Shown piece after piece: positions 46,484-58,689 of a stretch of 64,000 nucleotides of DNA (position 1 is the stretch's first letter; every line of letters begins with the position of its first letter). Source of the stretch: Cycas panzhihuaensis. Its lineage: Eukaryota; Cycadophyta. The DNA is taken from contig CM041465.1 in assembly GCA_023213395.1 (NCBI GenBank), positions 7,688,001 to 7,752,000 on the forward strand, written 5' to 3'. The notes under the pieces are model-generated. The model worked only from the letters and a program-made list of their open reading frames with translations, was not told the origin of the DNA and made no database searches. Made by a program: the position numbers and the translations under genes.

Positions 46484-48944
46484 AGCATAAGAAGTGATGT
46501 TGAAAATTAAATTAGAACCTCTGCAAAGTAACTCTACACCTTAAGCCTGCCATTGCAATGAGGAAGATTCTATGGTTTCAGCTTAGGGTTTGGTCACCAT
46601 ACACCCAAGTTTGATGAAACAAATCACCCAATGCCACGAAAACCAGGTTGTTTAATTTTTGGAAAAAGCCATAAGGTTAGACTTTTCTATGCATGCACAT
46701 GAAAAGCAAGAAGAAACAAACCTCAAAAGCCATAGAATGAGATAGAAGGAGAAGAAAATCTCAACTTCATGGTCATACAATTGGATTAGCCAGCAATCAG
46801 ATGGCAGAGACTAAAAGTTATCTTTGAATATTTTATTACTTTTTGAAGAAAACACCTACATTAATAGAAAGCAAATGATTGTAGCATCAACAAGAAAATG
46901 GCATGATGTGTTAAGCAAGAATTGTCAGCTTATTATAAGCATCTTGTAAGAAAGTAGACACATGATGGAAAACTCCCAGTCATGGAAACCTGGGTGGAGC
47001 TGGTCTTTCATATAATATCAAAGAGAAATAACTTGAAATTTCTCAACAGAGGTTCATTCATATAAAGTGAAGATACTGGAACAAATTTGTAGATGCTCAA
47101 GACAACCTGTGAATGTTAGTGTCACTCTAGAGTTCAATCTCACATACGAATTGGCCTGTACAAGCAGAAAGCTGCTTCCTGTGTAAATTGTACCAATACA
47201 GGTCATGGAGGTATCTGCGTGCAACAACCTTTTAAGGAAAAGACCATAGGTACTGGTGGTTATCTATGGGTAATAGTAAATCTACCTCTAGATGCCACCA
47301 AAGAACCAAAGCCATCGAACCTGTAGCTAGAGAAGAAAAATAATCCCTTCTATCCAAACCTGCAAGAAGACACACAGTCATTTCCTCAAAGAAGAGAAAT
47401 ATTTATGAATAGAAAACTGAGAAAATTCCTCAATAAGGAGCTTAAGCAGGATAGAACGAACATAATGACTTTAAGTAGAGAAGGAGCAAACTAGGCTCCA
47501 TACTAGGATTCCTCATCGCCTTTGTTGCTGCTCTCTTGAAGAAGATAGAGAAGACAGACGCCATCACCATGCTCCCATTTCCTCAAAGACAAAAAAGTTT
47601 GGAATGTCTTGACCGCCTTTATTACCACCTCTCTTGAAGAAGACAAAGACTTACATCAACTGGAAGGCAAACGCCTCATCACCACTGCTTCCACCTACTT
47701 GAATGTTAGCTGCCAGCCATGGTCGCTGCTTTGAAATAGACAGAGCGAACTTAAGAGGCGCTGCCATGGAAAACATTACCAGGTAGGTAGGGTTTCCTCC
47801 CTTACCCCCCTCAGACCCCAAAATTTCCTTAAATCAAATTTAATCCTTTTTTTAAAATACAAATTCTAAATTGGTCAGGTCTACCCACGTCTTTTTTTTT
47901 TCTTTTTTTTTGATTTACATATATCAATATATATATATATATATATATATAAAATCTAAGCACAATCAACTTTAGGCTAAATTCAAATTAGCCCCCCTCC
48001 TCTACAATTTATTAATTCCTCCTATAACATTTGATTTACAAAATAAAATTAACTCCCTCTCAATATTATATATATATATTTATATATATATATACTTTTT
48101 AAAATAAAGCCTAATCAACTTAGGCTAAATCAATACTCCTTATATATTTTAATTTCCTTCCTTTATTATAAAACAATACACTTATTTTACTTTTTTTTAT
48201 ATATTGATTATTACATTAAACACTCCTTTTATTATATTTATTATAATCACCCTCCCTAACTACATTTTTTAATACTAAATTAGTCCCCTTTATAACTTCA
48301 TTTAATGTTGACATAAACCTTCCTTTAATCTCTTCCCTTTATTAAACTCCCTCTATTTTAGCATTAAAAACAACATACCTTCCCATTACATAATACCCCT
48401 TTAATATATTAATATCTTTTGTAATTAAATTTTCTTTTTTAATCAATAAAAACTCTTCATAACCCCTATTAAATATTTGTATATTTAATCCCTTTTATTA
48501 TAGATTTTAATTATGTCTTTTTACTTGTTGATTTAATAAACAAATCAATAAAAGTTTCTTTTTAAGTTAATATATCTTTTCTTTGCACTATTATTTTACA
48601 AACTATTGCTTGCTAATCGTAAATCAATAGCCATTTATCAATCTCTCAAAATAATAAAAAGGGGGGGAATCTAAATACTCTAATTATAAATTATTTTTTT
48701 AAGTCTTAAATAAACACTTACTTTGTTAAATAAAGTTATTTTTAAGGGGATTATTAACTTTGTTTTGGAAAAAGGGAACATTTAATTCTTTTTAGGGGAA
48801 AGGTATTCATTCATCTAACTATGATTTTCAATTTTTAAACATGCATGTGAAATGTTATTATGATGTTTGGTAAATTTTCTGAGTGACTATTTTTTCACCT
48901 ACACTTATTTCTTCTTATCTCTAATCAGTTTTACAATTCCCAAT
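46484..48944 (+). other. Copia-C 2.5-kb leader
   Basis: 46484-47800 is GC-richer, with imperfect internal repeats such as CTCTCTTGAAGAAGA at about 47532 and 47631. It has short protein-like stretches but no recognisable domain; it could be captured host sequence or element leader. 47820-48900 is extremely AT-rich with T-runs and TA tracts (47927-47951, 48066-48093). Confidence 0.5.
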
Positions 48945-49920
48945 ATGGCTCTAATGCCAAGGACAATCGCCTACATTCCAATTCCAGGTTTAACCAACTC
49001 AAACTATGCCGATTGGAGGAATCACATATCCTATCAACTTAAACAACGAAATATATAGCGATATGTAACAGGTGAATTCAAAAAACCAACTGATAAAACT
49101 TTAGAAATCTATATGGTATATTTGATGAACTCATATTCAGCTCTAGGCACTATCTTGAACTCACTTTCATCAGAAATCAGTCAGCAGTTTTTTGAAATAG
49201 ACGATCTAGCCACTGTCTGGAATCCTCTTAAGGAGAAATATGATAAGGTCGACACACATCAATTGGTTGTCCTAAAACAGTAATTATATGACCTTAATTA
49301 TGATGATTTTTCCAAAGTTGAAGACTTTTTATCTAAAATTCAACTAATCAATAAAGACCTAGGTAACTGTATTAAAATTAAAACTAAAGTAGGTGATGTT
49401 GAATAAATAGTCACACACACTAAAGATGACGATACACTTGTTCATCTTACTATAAACAAATTACCAAAATATTTTAATTTCTTCAAAACCACCAGACAAC
49501 AAGCCAACAATCCTCCTATAACGTTTAATCAGTTGACAAACCAACTGATAGAACATCAAACGATGTTAATTCAAACAGGAATATTGAAAGATTCCTCTCA
49601 GGCTTTATTTTCTAAAACTAAGCATCAAAATAAAAACAAACATTAGAATAACTGTAACAGTAATCCATAATTCCAGAAACCTCATAGAGATTCACCTCCT
49701 AACTCTCAAAATAATATTAAGTATTCTAGCTCATCTAAATATCAAAATACTTCCAATCAATCTTTTTTCAAATCATAACACTATTAATCCTTCTCAGAGC
49801 ATTAGTTGTATCTACTGTCATAAAAAAAGCCATACTATTGATGTCTGTAGAAGCAGAATAGCTTTAAAAGCATAGAAAGCTTCCAAGGGATTACAAGCCT
49901 GACCATAATCCTGACCACAA
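48945..49920 (+). pseudogene. Copia-C gag
   Basis: The ATG at 48945 reads MALMPRTIAYIPIPGLTNSN, YADWRNHISYQLKQRNI, a stop, then KTLEIYMVYLMNSYSALGTI, AAs of a UBN2-type capsid, and FNQLTNQLIEHQTMLIQTG. The zinc knuckle is intact at 49807-49848: CIYCHKKSHTIDVC (C-x2-C-x4-H-x4-C). The upstream in-frame Met at 48867 opens a hydrophobic stretch unlike gag, so 48945 is preferred. Four or more stops interrupt it. Confidence 0.87.
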
Positions 49921-49939
49921 AATTGATAACAAACTTATA

Positions 49940-50300
49940 ATCATTCTCTAATGGCAACAACTTCTACATTTGTTTCCCCAACTAATCAACCACCATAATG
50001 GACCCTTGACTCTAGTGCATCCCATCATATGACAGGACACTAGAAAAATTTATCCACTTATCAATCTGAAACTAACTCTAAAGAAGAGGTTTCTTTTAGA
50101 AGTAGAACCCAACTTAAAGTAAAAGGATCAGGTGATGTTACTTTAAAAGACGGTTTAATAAAGGATGTCTTCTATGTACCTGGTTTGTTACCAAACCTAC
50201 TCTTTATTTACCAAATCTGCTAGAAAGACCTAGTCGTCGAATTTTGGAAAGATAAATTTATTATTAAAGAACCATTAAACAAATTTAAATGTATTGCCTT
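49940..50300 (+). pseudogene. Copia-C protease
   Basis: WTLDSSASHHMTGH at 49999: the active-site D-S-G is D-S-S but Asp is kept. It continues with SFRSRTQLKVKGSGDVTL, KDVFYVPGLLPNLLF and IIKEPLNKFKCIALRPI. Confidence 0.85.
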
Positions 50301-50337
50301 AAGACCTATTAATCATAGTACATGTCTCTATAGTTTA

Positions 50338-51240
50338 ATGAGTTTACAAAATAACAAAACAAAGCCCTTTAGTACCTTTATAGCCAAATCTGACTTAGTC
50401 AGTAAACTATGGCATGTACGATTTGGCCATACTAGTTATGGCAAACTTCAATACCTAAAAAGACATGACATGGTTCATGGTCTTCCACATTTAAATACTA
50501 TTTATGGTGTTTGTGAAGCCTATGTAATAGGTAAGAAACACATGGATCATTTTCCATATAAAACTTAATTTAGAGCAAAAGTTCCACTTGAACTTGTTTA
50601 GTCTGATATATGTGGACCATTTCATTTAACTTCATATTCTGGCTCTTGTTATTTTGTTATATTTATTGATTATTTTTCAAGAAAATGTTGGGTGTATACA
50701 CTTAAAACATGTAGTCAAGTGTTTGACATTTTCATTGAATTCAAAACACTTGTTGAAAACTAATCAAACTCAAAAATTAAAATTTTTAGATTCGATAATG
50801 TCAAAGAATACTTAAGTTACAAATTCACTTCCTTCTATAAGAAGCACAAAATTTAATTTCAGTATTCCATTGCATACACTCCTTAGTAAAATGGTGTTGC
50901 TAAATGCAAGAATTGCACTCTTGTTGAGATGACTCGTTACATGTTACATGCAAAGAATCTTGATCTAAAGTTGTGGGCAGAAGTAATTACCTGCTCTAAC
51001 TATCTACTAAACTGCTTACCTAGTAAATGCTTACAAAATGTTACTCTAGAACAAAAGTGGTCTGGAAGAAAACCCTCAGCTAATCATCTACAAATCTTTG
51101 GAAGTATTACGTGGGGACATGTTTCCAAAGAAAAACGCAAGAAACTAGATCCTAAAAGTTAGAAATATATCTCCGTTGGATATAGCGAAGAAAGTAAAGC
51201 TTATAGACTTTTGGATCTAGTCACTGATTAAATTTTAATT
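50338..51240 (+). pseudogene. Copia-C integrase
   Basis: SKLWHVRFGHTSYGKLQYLK and CEAYVIGKKHMDHF (second Cys of the finger is Tyr). Core: SDICGPFHLTSYSGSCYFVI (Asp kept), FIDYFSRKCWVYTLKT, IFRFDNVKEYLSY (Asp kept), YTP, two stops, NGVAKCKNCTLVEM (Glu is Lys). It is then open from 50929: NLDLKLWAEVITCSNYLLNC and HLQIFGSITWGHVSKEKRKK. A C-terminal stretch reads YISVGYSEESKAYRLLD. Confidence 0.9.
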
Positions 51241-51599
51241 TTACGTGACGTAATATTTGATGAAGAAGGATCTTCTTCAACCTTTACTTATGTAGAACTT
51301 CTGGTTGAAAATCTGTTAACTAATACCTATTTAGTTGACCCTTCCAAAAACCAAGTTAATCTTGAGATTATAGAATCTTTATTTACTCAAGTCCAAAACT
51401 AGACTCTATCTGAACCTACTAGAATAGATTTTTCTTCTTAAGCTAGCTTCTCATCTCAATATGTAACTATATAAATAGTTACTAACAAATAACCTGCATG
51501 GGCAAAGAAAACACTTTCTAACACTCAATCTGATGTAGGTAATCCTTCAGATACTAGACGAATACACACTCAAAAATTACATGCTAACTATACTTTAAT

Positions 51600-52580
51600 G
51601 GCCAAAATAATGAACAACAATGATCCTAAAACCTTTAAACAAGCCATTAACAATCCTGTATGGTAGGAAGCAATGCAAGTTAAATTTGATGCTTTAAACA
51701 ATAATTCAACTTGGGATCTTGTACCACTCCCACTAGGAAAAAATATGGTTGATTATAAATACGTTTACAGAACCAAATACAACTCAACAGGTGTAGTTAA
51801 AAAGTATAAAGCTTGCCTAGTCGCAAAAGGATTTTCACAAATTGATGGCATAGATTATAATGAAACCTTTGCACTTGTTGTAAAGATGAATACCATAAAA
51901 ATAATTCTTGCTCTAGTAGCTAAATTTGGTTGGTAAATCTATCAAATGGATGTAAAGAGCATTTTTTTAAATGGTGGTCTCAAAGAAGAGATCTATATGT
52001 CTCAACCATCTAGTTTTATTAACAATCCTAATTTAGTTTGTAAACTAAAAATAACAATTTATGGACTAAAATAAGCTCCTTGAGCTTGGTACACAAAAAT
52101 TGATGATTATCTAATTTAAATTGGATACACTAGATGTATTAGTGATCCAAATCTCTATTTCAGAAGTGAAAATAAAAATATTACCATTTTAATCCTGTAT
52201 ATTGATGATATCATCATCACTAGATCATCAACCAATAACATTCATCACTTAAAAACTACTTTAATGAATAAATTTGAAATGATCAATCTAGGTCTTCTAC
52301 ACTATTTTCTTGGATTACAAATTTATCAACATGATTAAAAAATAACTATATCCCATCCAAAATATATTTTAGACTTAATTAAATGGTTTAACATAGAAAA
52401 TGCTAAACCCGTCTCTAATCTATTACAATCATAAGTAAAACTATCTACTGATTGTTCCACACCTTTGTGTGATCCAATCTTATATAGGCAACTTATTGGT
52501 AGCCTTATTTATTTAACTCATACCTAGCTTGATATATCCTATGCTGTTGCTTTATGTTTACGTTATATACAAAATCTTTA
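51600..52580 (+). pseudogene. Copia-C reverse transcriptase
   Basis: EAMQVKFDALNNNSTWDLVP, GKNMVDYKYVYRTKYNSTG, KYKACLVAKGFSQIDGIDYN, a stop for Trp, [31 protein letters not shown], the polymerase box ILYIDDIIITRS (YIDD 52198-52209), FEMINLGLLHYFLGLQIY and LYRQLIGSLIYLTHT. YIDD is intact. Stops replace Q and W codons throughout. Confidence 0.9.
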
Positions 52581-52659
52581 TGAATCACATTGGAAAGATG
52601 TTAAATGTATACTTTGATATCTTTAAAATACTATTTTTTATAGACTAACTTATTATTCT

Positions 52660-53165
52660 TGTAGTAAACCTTTAACCTTAATAGGATATACTGATTTAGA
52701 TTGGGCAGGCGACATAAATAATCATAAGTCTACGTTAAATTATGTATTTTTTCTAGATTCTTCACCTATTACTTGGTTTAGTAAAAAAAATGCAAGCACT
52801 AGCTCTATTAACGACTGAAGCTGAATATCAAGCACTCGTTGAAGCAAGCAAAGAAGCACTTTGGATCAAATCTCTTCTAAATGAAATTGGTCTGTCTCCT
52901 AACTCTTCTATAGAACTTAAAGTTGATAATCAAGGTGCTATTGCTATTACTACAAATCCAGTTGTACATTCTAGAACTAAACATATAGAATTACATCAGC
53001 ATTTTATTCGTAATCTTATTATTGATAATATTGTTCATTTGTTTTATTGTCCTACATATCTACATGTTGCTGATATACTTATAAAGTCTTTGACTGAAGT
53101 CAAGTTTTTAAACTTGCGAGATTTGTTACAGATAAAAGAAGTCTCCATCAAAGAGGGATCAACAT
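52660..53165 (+). pseudogene. Copia-C RNase H
   Basis: IGYTDLDWAGDINNHKSTLN, then an A-run frameshift at about 52785. It is open from 52790: LALLTTEAEYQALVEASKEA, IELKVDNQGAIAITTNPVVH, RTKHIELHQHFIRNLI and VADILIKSLTEVKFLNLRDL. The D-W-A-G-D, E-A-E-Y and V-D-N-Q motifs are all kept. Confidence 0.9.
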
Positions 53166-53207
53166 GATGAAGACCTTCTTTTACCATATTATATAAAAGC
53201 TAACATT

Positions 53208-53216
53208 AAAGAGGGA
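53208..53216 (+). promoter_or_regulatory. Copia-C polypurine tract
   Basis: AAAGAGGGA directly before the 3' LTR. Confidence 0.8.
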
Positions 53217-53670
53217 TATTAGGATTATTAATATTAGTTTTATTTTAGCTTTATTGTTACTTTATCTTTATGTCACATGTGTAATTATAAATTTAAGTTA
53301 TGTAAAAGGTTTAATATATGTTAATATTTAATCATTATGTGAAGGTTGTTGAAATGCACAACCACTCATTTCAACGAACCTCTCTTATTACAAATACCCT
53401 CTCTTAGATTCTAGGAAGTGGTTCTAAGAATCTAGGAGGTTGTCCAAAGCCTGTTTCAAAGGCTAATTTATTGTATGTAGAGGGTATGCTTATTAAGGTC
53501 TTATGTATAGTTTCTGAAATCAATAAATTCTTAGATTAGAATAGTGGTTTTTCTTCCCCAAAAGGAATTTTCCACCTGTCAAAAGTTGTGTACGTGTGCA
53601 ATGTCTTATTCTACCTGTGTTTGTTTATCTTCTTGATCCTGTGGCATTGTGCATGATACCTATTCTTACA
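53217..53670 (+). repeat. Copia-C 3' LTR
   Basis: It starts TATTAGGATTATTAATA (TG to TA) and ends CTATTCTTACA. Partner at 46019-46471. Confidence 0.93.
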
Positions 53671-53776
53671 CTAATCTTTCATCTTTTAGACATGGTCCTA
53701 CACAAGGTGCTCCCATTCATCTAACCTATTCTATTACACTACATTTTATTCCTCCAACTTCCATTGCCCCTTCATA

Positions 53777-53995
53777 AGGGGTTAATATGTCTACTGACCC
53801 TAAATGGGGGTAATCACTTATTCATTCATAAAGGTTTAGTATGCCTACCAATCCTACATAGGGGTAATCCCTTATTAATTTAAAAGGTGTTAGTACATCT
53901 ATCAACCTTGCTTAAGGGAAATCCTTTCCTCATTTATATGGGTTTATACCCCCATTCTCATCTACTCAAATATCCAGTTCTATGTTGGTTCACTC
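53777..53995 (+). repeat. Tandem repeat, about 54 bp x 4 (18 codons) in Gypsy-3 gag
   Basis: Units start near 53781, 53834, 53889 and 53942. In one frame they read GVNMSTDPKWG, then MPTNPT, STSINLA and similar, each with G and SL(I/F). The spacing stays near a multiple of three, which suggests a protein-level repeat in a gag tail. Confidence 0.6.
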
Positions 53996-54549
53996 TATCT
54001 AGGTGGGAGTCATTCCCATAAATCATGTACCTCCTACCTCTACATAGATGTAGTTACCTCTTGTTGGTGTTACCCCATCCTTTTGGTAATCAATCCTTAT
54101 ATCCACTCCTTAAACTACTTAGGGAGTTAGTCCCCAACTTGAAGGATCCTATGACCAACCCTTTATATCTTACCCAAGCATGGGTGTACACTCTCCTTTT
54201 GGTGATAATGTTTATATTCCTTAAGCCCCATCAGAACCCAAAATGCCCACTTCTTAAGCACCTTGGACTAGCATATCTCATCTACAACCTCCTCCTTAAG
54301 CATATAGTATTCTAACCTCTTATGCAAATGATTCAAATGCTTCTTAACCTACTCTATTCTAAGGTCAACCTACTTATGGAGTGGGTCTTATCCTTCAATC
54401 TATTGTACGACTACTTTCTTCCTCCTCTTCTCTTATGTCAAGGAGGACCTACATCAATTATAAGAGGAACCTATTCCTTATCCTCTTATATCTGCTTCCA
54501 TTATTTATACATTAATTACCTAAGTTTAGTGTTGAGTTAGATCAAAACC

Positions 54550-55500
54550 TAACTGGTAACATGCAAGTTTTTACGCCTACATACACTAATTACTTGTCTT
54601 ATAATCATATCATGATGAGGTTCTTTCCTAAAGTTATAATGGGTGATACCTAAAATGGTTCTAATAGTTACTAAATATATTGATCCTTTCCTTCCAATAA
54701 CTTATAAACTCATCCATCAATTATTTTGATGTTGCTTATCCTTTTGAGATGGGGGTCAAAGTACTCTTCTTGATTAAACAAGGCATAAATGAGTCTTCTT
54801 GAGACTTCATTCATTGCTTCCAAGACTTGGTCTAATCATGCGAACTCCCCTTAACTAATGACCTCTTTGACTTATCTACTAATGTGCTTAAGGCTCAAGT
54901 CCATCTTAAGGTGCTAAATCTTAGACCTACTACTTATAAAAACACTAGTAATTGGTGTTTAACCCTTAAGTCTTTAGAAATTTAGGCCAACGTTAAGAAG
55001 TTAAATAAGTCCCCTTCTACTCCAAAGAAATAGACTACTCATGAACTTAAGTTGGTCCAAAGTGATAAGACCTATGACTAACATATCTTTTCCTTACATG
55101 CCTTGGAATATTTTATCATGAACAAACTTTTAATTTCTACTCCTAAACCTTTAAAGGATTCTAAGACCATCCATCTAATACATCAAAAACCTAACTAGTT
55201 ATGAAATACTCTTCCTTCACCTTCCAACCTAAAGTGACCTTAATGTATATACAACTTGTAAATAAAATGAAAAATAGAACAATTGAATAAGCTAGGATGC
55301 AAAATGGTATCATAAGACACCTTTAATTAACTTAGATAAAAAATAAATACTTATAATATATTTATATGCTCATTAAATTGATGAGCACATAATAATTTTA
55401 ATTTTATTTTATAGGCCCACCAAACATTGAAAATAACACTTATGTTATTATATATAAATGTGCATTACAAATCATTTTTTTTCTAATACTACTAAATGAA
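54550..55500 (+). pseudogene. Gypsy-3 gag-like remnant
   Basis: In changing frames: LIKQGINESS, DFIHCFQDLV, SCELPLTNDLFDLST and ALEYFIMNKLLISTPKPL. The first parts resemble the gypsy gag retrotransposon domain (E-S-x-R-D-Y-x-x-R-W). Assignment is tentative. Confidence 0.4.
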
Positions 55501-55559
55501 TTCCCATGACCACTCTAAGTGCAACAAACTCAAACAACTTAGAAGGAATCATGCCCTAA

Positions 55560-56440
55560 CCAATTAATAACTATCCCATTAGAATAAAGACTTGTTGATT
55601 AATGCTGACCCTTTTCCTAACTATTGAGACAAGTGTAAAGAGAAGGTCCAAAACTAAAGAAGGTCTTACCTCTACTAAGTCCTTTGAGGATAAAAAGAAT
55701 AATTACCAAAGCCAAAAGTCCCCTCTTAAGGATGATCAAGATTCCTAAGCCAAGACCATCAGCTTGGTGGAGATGGTTGATCTCCTTAAGGTTAAAACTC
55801 GTAAGTTGAAGAACTTTGAAGTCATCTCCTTCTCTAAGTTAGCTAAGAAAATCCTTAAAATTTCCCTTTAACATGGTGAAATTAACTTATGTCACACTCT
55901 CCCTTATATTACTAGGATCAAAGGCTTCTTCATCATTGAGGAGTTCAAGTCTATATATGTAAAGATTTGAATGTTTGATCTACTTAAGAGTCACCTTGAG
56001 TAGACTTAACTTCTTGTCGATAACCTTAGCATCAAATAACTAGACTTGGGAAATCCTCTTATTACCTTTAACCCTCCTAATCTTAGTGATTGTTATGAGT
56101 GTAGCCACATCCCTCCCTTCATCATTTGTATTATAAGTGGTGAATGGACCATTAAAAGGGTCATTGTAGATGAAGGTATTACAACTAACCTCTTATTCCT
56201 TTGACTTCTTAATCCCCTTAATATATTTGCTTTTGAACCTATCAATTAGGTATGTTAAGGATTTGACAAAATGTAAGTAGTACCTATGGACAAGGTCTTT
56301 CTTACCCTTATATTTTGGGGCAAAATTATACTCAACAAGTTCACTGTCATTGATTTAGATATGAAGTATAATATGTTATTAGAATAATGTGGATCGACCA
56401 GATGGGAGCTATTTATTCCTTTTTTTTTAAGAGAAAATAT
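55560..56440 (+). pseudogene. Gypsy-3 protease region
   Basis: EMVDLLKVKTRKLKNFEVIS is followed by degraded text, then IICIISGEWTIKRVIVDEG, ITTNLLFL. This corresponds to V-x-V-N-G-x-x-V-x-R-V-L-V-D-x-G-S-S-x-N-I-L, with D-S/T-G now D-E-G. Further on come VIDLDMKYNMLLE and WIDQMGAIYS, the L-L-G-R-P-W-I-D-x-x-G-A motif of large plant gypsy proteases. Copia-D's LTR begins shortly after (about 56455). Confidence 0.65.
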
Positions 56441-56454
56441 AATTGTAAAAGCAA

Positions 56455-56837
56455 TGTATTAATATAACTCTAAACCATGCAAAGAATAAATAGCATAAAC
56501 AAACTAAGTACATAATAAAGAACACTAGAAGATTCAGGTCTAAGAATAGACCTTTTATTAATCTGAATAATAGCTAAAGAATTACATAGATGAAAACTCC
56601 AACTCTTCTAGTTGACTCATCAAAGACTTATTAAACATTTTTTATATACCATTATATAAGAATATATAGATAAAACTTTACAAGATATTGCCTTACATTT
56701 TTACAATACAATGGGTATAAACCATAGGCTAAAAAAGACCTCCATAAGACACCCAAAAAATTTTCTCGAGCACAAAAGGGTTTGGGTATAATGCCTATAC
56801 CCATGTAACATTTGCTAAGTGTTTAACATATCCAACA
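56455..56837 (-). repeat. Copia-D 3' LTR
   Basis: It starts TGTTGGATATGTTAAACAC on the minus strand, after a purine-rich AAGTTAGAGAT. The inner end at 56455 is inferred from a TG on the plus strand; there is no partner. Confidence 0.55.
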
Positions 56838-56884
56838 ATCTCTAACTTGTTAAACACTTTACAAGAAATTTACATACATAACTA

Positions 56885-57400
56885 CTTAATTCCAAAATCG
56901 CAAACACCTATTGCCTTTCTACACCATTTAAATTTTTCTGTGGTAATAATCTTTGTTAATAAGTCTGTAACATTATCTTGTATAGCAATATTCTACAAGT
57001 CCACCTTGTGATCTGGAACCATTTCTTTTATAAAATAGAATTACACATCAATATACTTCAACTGAGTATGAAAAATAGGGTTCTTCGACACATATATTAC
57101 ACTTTGACTATCACAATCTATCCTTAAAATATCCTACTTGAAGCCAATATTTATGCATAATCTCTGTAACCAAACTGCTTCCTTGCATGCATGAGTAATT
57201 ACCATATACTCTACTTCTATGTTAGAAAGTGCTACAACTTGATGTCTTTTACTCATTCTACTAATTGTGCCATCACAAAGGATAAACACATACCCACTTA
57301 TAGATATTTTATTGTCAAGATCTCCAGTCCAATTAACATTAATAAATCCTCTTAGGTTTACTATTCTACTCTCTATAGGATCTCCTTAGTAGAAAATTCT
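56885..57400 (-). pseudogene. Copia-D RNase H
   Basis: FINVNWTGDLDNKISISGYV (D-W-A-G-D with D to N), SKRHQVVALSNIEVEYMVIT, CDSQSVIYVSKNPIFHTQLK and NVTDLLTKIITTEKFKWCRK (K-x-L-x-x-x-K-F). Several stops. Confidence 0.85.
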
Positions 57401-58440
57401 ATAGTATGATGTACCTCATAAATACCTAAAAATTCTTTTCACAACTACCCAATGCTCTCTACCTAGGTTTGACATATATCTACTAACTACTCCCACTACA
57501 TGGATAATTTCTAGTTAAGTGTAAACCATTACATACCTTAGGTTACCAACAACACTAACATAAGGGATAAATTCCATGCCTTTAACTTCTTGGTGAGTCT
57601 TTGGGCTTTGTTTAATTGATAATTTTAAACCAATAGGAAGAGGAATATTAATTGGTTTACTATCCTATAACTTAAACTACTGCAGTATTGTCTGAATGTA
57701 CTGCCTTTGGCTAAGCCAAATCTTCTTATTTCTCCTATACTTTTTAATTTCAATACCAAAAATAAAATGTGTAGCACCAAAGTTTTTCATCTCAAAATGA
57801 GATACTAGTTTTTTTTTCATAAGTTGGTTCATTTCTATATTATTATCAAGTAAAAGTATATCATCAATATATAAAGCCAGAATAACAAAGTGATCACCAA
57901 CCTACTTATAATAAACATAATAATCTACTTTGTTATGAACAAAGCTATCTACCAACATATATGAATTGAACTTTTGATATCATATCCTTGGTGACTATTT
58001 CAAGCTGTATAATAACTTCTTTAACTTACATATCATACTCTCCTTCCCTGCAATTTTAAACCCTTCATATTGCAATATATAAATTTCTTCCTCATGGTCA
58101 CTGTGAAGAAATGTAAGTCTTCACATCTATTTAATCCACTTGAAGGTTATAGGTAGCTTCTACAACCAATAAAAATCTAATTGAAGTTACTTTTATAATA
58201 GGAGAAAACATCTCAACAAAATTTATTGCCTTGACTTGGGAATAACTTTTTGCTACTAAGTAGGCCTTATACTTTTCCATAGTACCATCTACCTAGAACT
58301 TCTTCTTGAAGATCCATTTGGTATCAATAGGTTTTTTGCCATCAGGTAAATCCACCAAATCCCATATGTTATTTTTATCCAAGGCCATCATTTCTTTTTC
58401 CATGGTCTTCATCCAGAGTTGGCTCTCTTTTGACTCTAAA
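57401..58440 (-). pseudogene. Copia-D reverse transcriptase
   Basis: MEKEMMALDKNNIWDLVDLP, KKPIDTKWIFKKKF, GTMEKYKAYLVAKSYSQVKA, FVEMFSPIIKVTSIRFLLVV, then degraded blocks to ALYIDDILLL (YIDD 57860-57871), MKNFGATHFIFGIEI and VVGNLRYVMVYT. The catalytic pair is intact; stops are frequent between 57950 and 58130. Confidence 0.87.
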
Positions 58441-58689
58441 GCCTCTTGAACAGTACCTAGATTAATATATGTAGCAAAGAAAATAAAAGAAGAGCGATAG
58501 AAGTCTTCAGAAATATACCTATCAAACTATCTTCTCTCACGAGTTGATCTCCTAAAGATGTGGGGTTTTTGAGGTTGAGCTACCTCTATAGCTAGTCCTT
58601 CCTCTTCAATTGACTCATATTCTAATGCAAAATCTTCATCCCTTACCTCAAATTATATCTTCTTAAAGTCTTTCTCCTTTGGTTCTTCA

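Larger units (their letters stand above)
46019..53670 (+). mobile_element. Ty1-copia retrotransposon Copia-C, full length
   Basis: Two 453-454 bp LTRs differ at about 6 % of positions by eye, mainly transitions. A primer site follows the first LTR directly and a polypurine tract precedes the second. Gag, protease, integrase, RT and RNase H lie in copia order. The flanking 5-mers (ATGAT, CTAAT) agree at only three positions, so a target duplication is not certain. It is the least diverged LTR pair of the window, but the coding region is already full of stops. Confidence 0.93.
44880..56440 (+). mobile_element. Gypsy-like gag/protease remnant (Gypsy-3), split by Copia-C
   Basis: Plus-strand coding traces before (about 45530-46018) and after (53671-56440) Copia-C form one reading direction that ends in a gypsy-type protease. 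RT is not in the window: Copia-D begins where it should follow. Frames are full of stops. The long gag with a repeat-rich, proline-rich region resembles large plant gypsy elements, but I cannot place the lineage. Confidence 0.5.

Noticed and set aside
46014-53675. 5-bp TSD for Copia-C (ATGAT / CTAAT)
   Set aside because: Only three of five bases agree; it may be mutated but is not reliable.
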